DNA of 64,000 nucleotides from Citrobacter youngae (GTDB taxonomy: Bacteria; Pseudomonadota; Gammaproteobacteria; Enterobacterales; Enterobacteriaceae). Shown in pieces: positions 60,203-64,000 of this stretch (the stretch's first letter is position 1; every line of letters starts with the position of its first letter). The notes beneath the pieces are model-generated. The model made no database searches. It saw only the letters and a program-made list of their open reading frames with translations, and was not told the DNA's origin. Location: NCBI RefSeq assembly GCF_003818115.1, contig NZ_RPOI01000001.1:21291-85290 (forward strand), read 5' to 3'. The position numbers were made by a program, and so were the translations under genes.

Positions 60203-61384
60203 ATGATGCTGAATGCCCGCAAGGTTGAAGCCGCTAAAGGAAAAGAGAAGAGCTATAAGCTATCTGATGGAGGTGGCCTGTACCTTCAGGTTGAACCTAA
60301 TGGCTCGCGTTACTGGCGTATGAAGTACCGTTTTGCTGGTAAAGAGAAGCGCTTGTCCTTTGGTGTCTATCCAACAGTCACCCTCGCAGATGCCAGACAA
60401 AAACGCGAAGACGCAAAGAAACTACTCGCAGCAGGTGAAGATCCTGGCGAAGTGAAAAAAGCAAAGAAGCATGCTTTAAACGCAGCGATCGAGACACTTA
60501 ACCCATTCAGAGAAGTGGCGTTAGAGTGGCACAAAATGAAATCTCCCAAATGGTCTGAGGGCTATGCTTCAGACATCATTGAGGCGTTTGAGAAAGACAT
60601 TTTCCCGCATATTGGACACAGACCTATAGCTGATATTCAGCCCCTAGAACTACTTGAAGTACTGAGGTTGATAGAAGCACGAGGCGCTATGGAGAAAGCG
60701 AAGAAAGTCCGTCAGCGATGCGGTGAAGTTTTCCGCTATGCCATCGTAACGGGTAGAGCAATCTACAATCCTGCACCGGATCTTGCCAGTGCGATGCAAG
60801 GACATGAAGCAGTCCACTATCCATTCCTCAAAGCCAACGAGCTGCCGGAGTTCTTTACTGCCCTTAACGCTTATTCAGGAAGCCCAATTGTATTGCTGGG
60901 GGCACATTTACTTATCCTGACGGGTCTAAGAACAGGAGAGCTAAGAGCAGGTGAGTGGCGTGAGGTGGATTTTGATAATGCGGTGTGGGAGATTCCCAAA
61001 GAACGTATGAAAATGCGACGTGCTCATATTGTGCCGCTTTCAAATCAAGCATTAGTCCATCTTGAAACCTTAAAAGAACTGACTGGAAACTATCCTTTGA
61101 TGTTTCCTGGGCGTAACGATCCAAGTAAGTGCATGAGTGAGGCCAGTATTAATCAGGTCTTTAAGCGTATTGGATATGCTGGCCGTGTTACTGGCCATGG
61201 CTTCAGACACACAATGAGCACTATTTTGCATGAAAAAGGCTTCAATAGTGCATGGATTGAAACCCAGCTTGCACATTTGGATAAAAATGCTATTCGGGGG
61301 ATATACAATCATGCTCAGTATCTTGAGGGGCGTCGGGAAATGATGCAATGGTACAGTGATTTTATTGGTGGAACGGAGTCTTGA
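60203..61384 (+). CDS. Tyrosine-type site-specific integrase (P4 family)
   Basis: 393 residues from the ATG at 60203; upstream GTG (60194) and TTG (60134) are alternatives, and I prefer the ATG since it begins the known N-terminal domain (LNARKVEAAKGKEKSYKLSDGGGLYLQVEPNGSRYW). The catalytic set is complete: arginine in LTGLRTGELRAGEW, HGFRHTMSTIL (H-x-x-R), a histidine in LAHLDKN and the nucleophile tyrosine in IYNHAQYL. It catalyses recombination at the thrW 3' end. Confidence 0.94.
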   Translation: MMLNARKVEAAKGKEKSYKLSDGGGLYLQVEPNGSRYWRMKYRFAGKEKRLSFGVYPTVTLADARQKREDAKKLLAAGEDPGEVKKAKKHALNAAIETLNPFREVALEWHKMKSPKWSEGYASDIIEAFEKDIFPHIGHRPIADIQPLELLEVLRLIEARGAMEKAKKVRQRCGEVFRYAIVTGRAIYNPAPDLASAMQGHEAVHYPFLKANELPEFFTALNAYSGSPIVLLGAHLLILTGLRTGELRAGEWREVDFDNAVWEIPKERMKMRRAHIVPLSNQALVHLETLKELTGNYPLMFPGRNDPSKCMSEASINQVFKRIGYAGRVTGHGFRHTMSTILHEKGFNSAWIETQLAHLDKNAIRGIYNHAQYLEGRREMMQWYSDFIGGTES

Positions 61385-61387
61385 GTA

Positions 61388-62011
61388 ATGGCAAATAATA
61401 CTCTCAAGCTTCATCGAACTCATTATAGCATTAGTGAGACCGCTAAAATATTGGGCTGCGATGAGCAAGATGTTATTTATATTGCGGATGAAAAAGACAT
61501 TCCATTGTCGCTAAGAATGTGTGGGCGATGGTCTTTTTCAAAGCATAAAGTAAGAGATGTGGACTCCTTTATTCAGAATATAAACTCTTTGAAAAAAGAC
61601 AAAGATGGTTTTAGTTATATATCTGAGTTTAGTTTGATTAAGATTAATGAAGTTAAAAAAGATAAAAAACTAGTGCTGGCGAGTACAAAAGGCTATTTCC
61701 AAATGCCACCAAAAGTTAAAAGTGATTTCGTTTTTTATGAGGGGCAGTTCCCGGAGTACCCATCATTGTTATCTCCTGCTGGTACCACCTATTCTGAAAT
61801 GGTCAAATATATTCAAATTGACTGGAAAAATGATGATGGGTTTGGATATGAGGGAGATGCGTACCTGGAGCGGGAAGATGTAAAGAAATTGCATCTAATA
61901 TTAAATGATGATGTTTCTAATGATAAATATAAATCGTTATCAATTGCACAGCAAGAAAGACATGCTACCAAGAGAAATGAGATTCTAAGTGTAGCATATA
62001 TATCTTTATAA
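61388..62011 (+). CDS. Hypothetical protein with N-terminal MerR/excisionase-like helix-turn-helix
   Basis: 207 residues, Lys/Asp-rich and AT-rich. HYSISETAKILGCDEQDVIYIADEKDIPL resembles the winged-helix start of MerR/excisionase proteins; the rest (about 80-207) is not recognised. It begins three bases after the integrase stop, so it is co-transcribed. It might act in excision control or as cargo; evidence is slight. Confidence 0.6.
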   Translation: MANNTLKLHRTHYSISETAKILGCDEQDVIYIADEKDIPLSLRMCGRWSFSKHKVRDVDSFIQNINSLKKDKDGFSYISEFSLIKINEVKKDKKLVLASTKGYFQMPPKVKSDFVFYEGQFPEYPSLLSPAGTTYSEMVKYIQIDWKNDDGFGYEGDAYLEREDVKKLHLILNDDVSNDKYKSLSIAQQERHATKRNEILSVAYISL

Positions 62012-62018
62012 AGAGGAT

Positions 62019-62177
62019 ATGGCATACCGAAAGGAAAATGCAGCAGCCCTTGCTGACCTTATCTTTAGTCGGGCTGAGGAATTTTGGCCTGATAAAAAAG
62101 AGCCTCCGCTATCACACTCAATTATTAGCAAACTAATATCATCTATATTCAAGAAACCATCATTTACAAAAAATTAA
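62019..62177 (+). CDS. Possible small protein of the element
   Basis: Open frame of 52 codons (MAYRKENAAALADLIFS and onward) placed eight bases after the previous gene and before a strong terminator. AGAGG is present but only two bases from the ATG, so initiation may be poor. N-terminal half helical, C-terminal basic. No family recognised. Confidence 0.4.
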   Translation: MAYRKENAAALADLIFSRAEEFWPDKKEPPLSHSIISKLISSIFKKPSFTKN

Positions 62178-62184
62178 CAATTTT

Positions 62185-62219
62185 GGCGAGTAAGGAGATT
62201 TTTCTTACTCGCCTTTTTT
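62185..62219 (+). terminator. Terminator after the integrase operon
   Basis: GGCGAGTAAG (62185-62194) and CTTACTCGCC (62204-62213), perfect 10-bp stem followed by TTTTTT. Ends the integrase transcript before the AlpA-like gene. Confidence 0.93.
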
Positions 62220-62284
62220 ATATTTTTGAACGATGTTTTAATCCTCTTCGTTGATATAGATTGATACATAGAGAGGAACTCATT

Positions 62285-62485
62285 ATGGGGTTTACTGATA
62301 ATCGTCCTTCTGCTGACTCGCTCATTGATATGAAATTCATTACATCTGATTGTCTTTTTACTGATAAATGGATTTATAAACTGATTTCTCTGGGACGTTT
62401 TCCTAAACCAATCAAGTTAGGTCGTATGTCCCGATGGCGTGCTGGTGACTACTATGCTTGGCGTGATAGTCATTCTTCAGAGTAA
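62285..62485 (+). CDS. AlpA-family regulator
   Basis: 66 residues from the ATG at 62285, with AGAGGA seven bases upstream. DMKFITSDCLFTDKWIYKLISLGRFPKPIKLGRMSRWRAGDYYAWRDS is the AlpA helix-turn-helix pattern (start-site xFPxPxKLG followed by W). AlpA-like proteins activate integrase/excision or satellite operons and respond to helper phage in inducible islands. Confidence 0.9.
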   Translation: MGFTDNRPSADSLIDMKFITSDCLFTDKWIYKLISLGRFPKPIKLGRMSRWRAGDYYAWRDSHSSE

Positions 62486-62521
62486 AAACATTAGTATTAG
62501 AAGCATTTATGAGGAGTTTAT

Positions 62522-63394
62522 ATGAATTACCGTCTACAACCGGCGGGGAGTCAATACATATCCCTTCCAATTAAGAATGAATATGTTTCCGTGTTAGGAA
62601 ACTATAAAGTAAGTCCGTTTAAAGAAACTCATAGCGACACTGCATGTATTGTGCGAATTATTGAAATATTTTCATTGAATAAGCTGCGCGCTAAAGGTGA
62701 AAAGCTGTATTCACTTACGGGGTTAATAGTACCTGATACGGAAGCTGTGGCGAATGAGATCAACCTGCTCCTGAGCCGTTATGCCCAGTTGTGTCGTCAG
62801 GAAGAGGAAGAGTTATCTTTCCGGCAGCGTGAAGTGACAAATGCGGAAGTTGCATGGAAAAGCACATTCTCAAAAAACGGCGTCAGTAGCATTGCTGAAG
62901 CCAAAACGAATAAAACGGGGCATGCTGAACGAGCGGATGCTGAACGGTGTTACCATCTGGCTGTTTCCCGGCTGAATGAGCAACATAGCCGACTGAGCAC
63001 AATCAAGCTTTTACCGGGCGTACTGGCCGATGAAGTTAACTACATTGGTAAGGGAGTTGAGAAGCGTTTACTGAGCATATTTCCTCAATCCGGCCAGATC
63101 CCTGTTGATTTTATTTCTGTGTTTAATGACGGTGACGTTGTTCGTGATATTAAATTTATTACAGATGCACTCAAATCTTTGTCTGATTCTGTGAATGAAA
63201 TTATTAGCCGTTGTAGCGTTCCAACTGATCGTTATGTATTAAATAACGGTGGAATGGCAAGAGCTATGGCTTACAGGGAGTACTATCGAGCAGATAATTA
63301 TGTATTACGTTCAGTCGTTAGTGACCGGGATTATGTTGAGCATGTAATGAAATACAATCGGGTTACTGAGTACAAAAATAAAATCTTTTCTTAA
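62522..63394 (+). CDS. Unknown helical protein upstream of the capsid gene
   Basis: 290 residues, GAGGAG ribosome binding site. The middle (about 78-165) is a long charged helical/coiled-coil region (RQEEEELSFRQREVTNAEVAW and onward) with Glu, Arg and Gln dominance. I do not recognise a family. Its place just before a major capsid gene in a satellite-like element would suit a scaffold or capsid-size protein, comparable in location and helical character to P4 Sid or Psu. This is speculation; I see only faint similarity (the AWKSTFSKNGV segment). Confidence 0.6.
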   Translation: MNYRLQPAGSQYISLPIKNEYVSVLGNYKVSPFKETHSDTACIVRIIEIFSLNKLRAKGEKLYSLTGLIVPDTEAVANEINLLLSRYAQLCRQEEEELSFRQREVTNAEVAWKSTFSKNGVSSIAEAKTNKTGHAERADAERCYHLAVSRLNEQHSRLSTIKLLPGVLADEVNYIGKGVEKRLLSIFPQSGQIPVDFISVFNDGDVVRDIKFITDALKSLSDSVNEIISRCSVPTDRYVLNNGGMARAMAYREYYRADNYVLRSVVSDRDYVEHVMKYNRVTEYKNKIFS

Positions 63395-63416
63395 ATACTA
63401 AAAAAGGTGAAAAACT

Positions 63417-64000
63417 ATGTATGCCTTCAAAACTGAAAGGCCGGACGCAGCACGTCGTTATCATAATAAATTCGTCACTGGTACTAACTATCAGGAGGAA
63501 TCAAACAGACGCTTTGCATTAAGCGAACCCACTGAAAATATACTGCGTACCTCAATTCTGGAATCCGGGTGGCTTATTAAAAATATCACCCTACGTGATG
63601 TTAACGCCGTGTCAGGTAATGCCGTCAATATTGGTGCCAGTGAACTGCATACCGGACGTGTGGATGGTGGCCGTTTCCACAAAAAAATGGCAATCAATGG
63701 TACGGAGTTCTTTCTGACAGAGACGGATACCTGCGCCCGGATCAGCTATTCCGATATGTCTCATATTTACCATACCGGCGTGCCGGATGAGTTTGAGAAA
63801 ACGGTTGAGAGCTTTTTTTCCCAGGCATATGCGCTGGACATGCTGCGGGTCGGTTTCAACGGTGTGTCGATTGCAAATACTACAAACCCGGAAATCAATA
63901 AAAAAGGCGAGGATGTCAATATTGGCTGGCATGCACTGGCGAAAGCCTACGGGAACGGGAAGCAAATCATCTCTGAGCCTCTCACTCTGGGAGAGACTGG
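63417..64000 (+). CDS. P2-type major capsid protein (gpN family), partial
   Basis: 194 codons up to the right edge. RRYHNKFVTGTN, FALSEPTENILRTSILESGWLIKNITLRDV and QAYALDMLRVGFNGVSIANTTNP followed by DVNIGWHALAKAY correspond in order to the P2 gpN N-terminal part (SVTQTL..QESSDFL, QSLDFIMAGFNGV, DVAVGWLQKYR). gpN forms the capsid shell after cleavage and is scaffolded by gpO, which is not encoded upstream. AAGGTG precedes the ATG. Divergent from P2 by eye. Confidence 0.85.
   Translation, partial: MYAFKTERPDAARRYHNKFVTGTNYQEESNRRFALSEPTENILRTSILESGWLIKNITLRDVNAVSGNAVNIGASELHTGRVDGGRFHKKMAINGTEFFLTETDTCARISYSDMSHIYHTGVPDEFEKTVESFFSQAYALDMLRVGFNGVSIANTTNPEINKKGEDVNIGWHALAKAYGNGKQIISEPLTLGET

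Larger units (their letters stand above)
60039..64000. mobile_element. Left end of a thrW-integrated phage satellite or prophage
   Basis: Begins at the tRNA 3' end with an integrase, followed by small accessory genes, an AlpA-like regulator and a P2-type capsid gene, all on the plus strand. The right end and attR are outside. Integrase-AlpA order is as in P4-like satellites and inducible islands; the direct passage to a capsid gene without portal or terminase genes is unlike P2. Most accessory genes are AT-rich. Confidence 0.8.

Overview
The window is a piece of an enterobacterial chromosome. The backbone order dinB, pepD, gpt, frsA, crl, phoE, proB, proA, tRNA-Thr(CGU) is the one known from Escherichia, Salmonella and Citrobacter, and the housekeeping proteins are very close to their E. 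coli homologues. Two points suggest a Citrobacter-like genome rather than E. coli K-12: the second (lateral, Flag-2) flagellar locus is intact where K-12 has only a lafU remnant, and dinB is followed directly by pepD. The genus is an inference.

Bases 1-38581 hold a Flag-2 locus that runs off the left edge (lfhA and lfhB are presumably just outside). The layout is lfiRQPNM (minus strand; export gate and switch), lafK (sigma-54 activator), lfiEFGHIJ (basal body, switch and export ATPase), a variable cargo block (9740-17294), lfgNM and lfgA (minus), lfgBCDEFGHIJKL (rod, hook, rings, junction), lafW, a ToxR-like regulator with a small exported partner, lafA (flagellin), lafBCDEF, lafS (sigma-28) and lafTU (motor). 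No frameshift or premature stop is visible. Sigma-54 type GG-N10-GC promoters precede lfgB and lafB, with a weaker one before lfiE. Candidate sigma-28 sites with a shared 12-base spacer precede lfgM, lfgK and lafA.

The most unusual part is the cargo block. On the plus strand a TagD-like CDP-glycerol synthase and a polysaccharide pyruvyl transferase follow lfiJ. On the minus strand is a four-gene run: a FliB-like protein without the methylase cysteine cluster, an 853-residue protein joining GT2, GT25 and CDP-glycerol glycerophosphotransferase modules, a separate TagF-like glycerophosphotransferase, and a GT80 sialyltransferase-like enzyme. A sigma-54 type promoter very like that of lfgB stands upstream of this run, so I infer that it is expressed with the lateral flagellum and builds a glycerol-phosphate-containing, possibly pyruvylated and nonulosonate-capped decoration of the flagellin.

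Bases 38582-48257 are backbone: a small CxxC-pair protein of unknown function, dinB with a LexA box, REP elements, pepD, gpt, frsA, crl, phoE with a pho box, proB and proA. Bases 48339-59828 are an insertion bounded by two diverged copies of the proA 3' end plus terminator. It carries an FNR-like regulator, an ECP/Mat-type pilus operon (ecpABCDE, without the usual ecpR), a ToxR-like regulator with a membrane partner, a LuxR-HTH/EAL phosphodiesterase and a small membrane methyltransferase-like protein. A perfect FNR palindrome lies 286 bases upstream of ecpA.

After the thrW tRNA (59963-60038) a tyrosine integrase opens a second mobile element that runs off the right edge. It has a DNA-binding hypothetical, an AlpA-like regulator, a helical protein of unknown function, and the start of a P2-type major capsid gene with no portal or terminase gene before it. 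This looks like a phage satellite carrying its own capsid protein rather than an ordinary P2 prophage.
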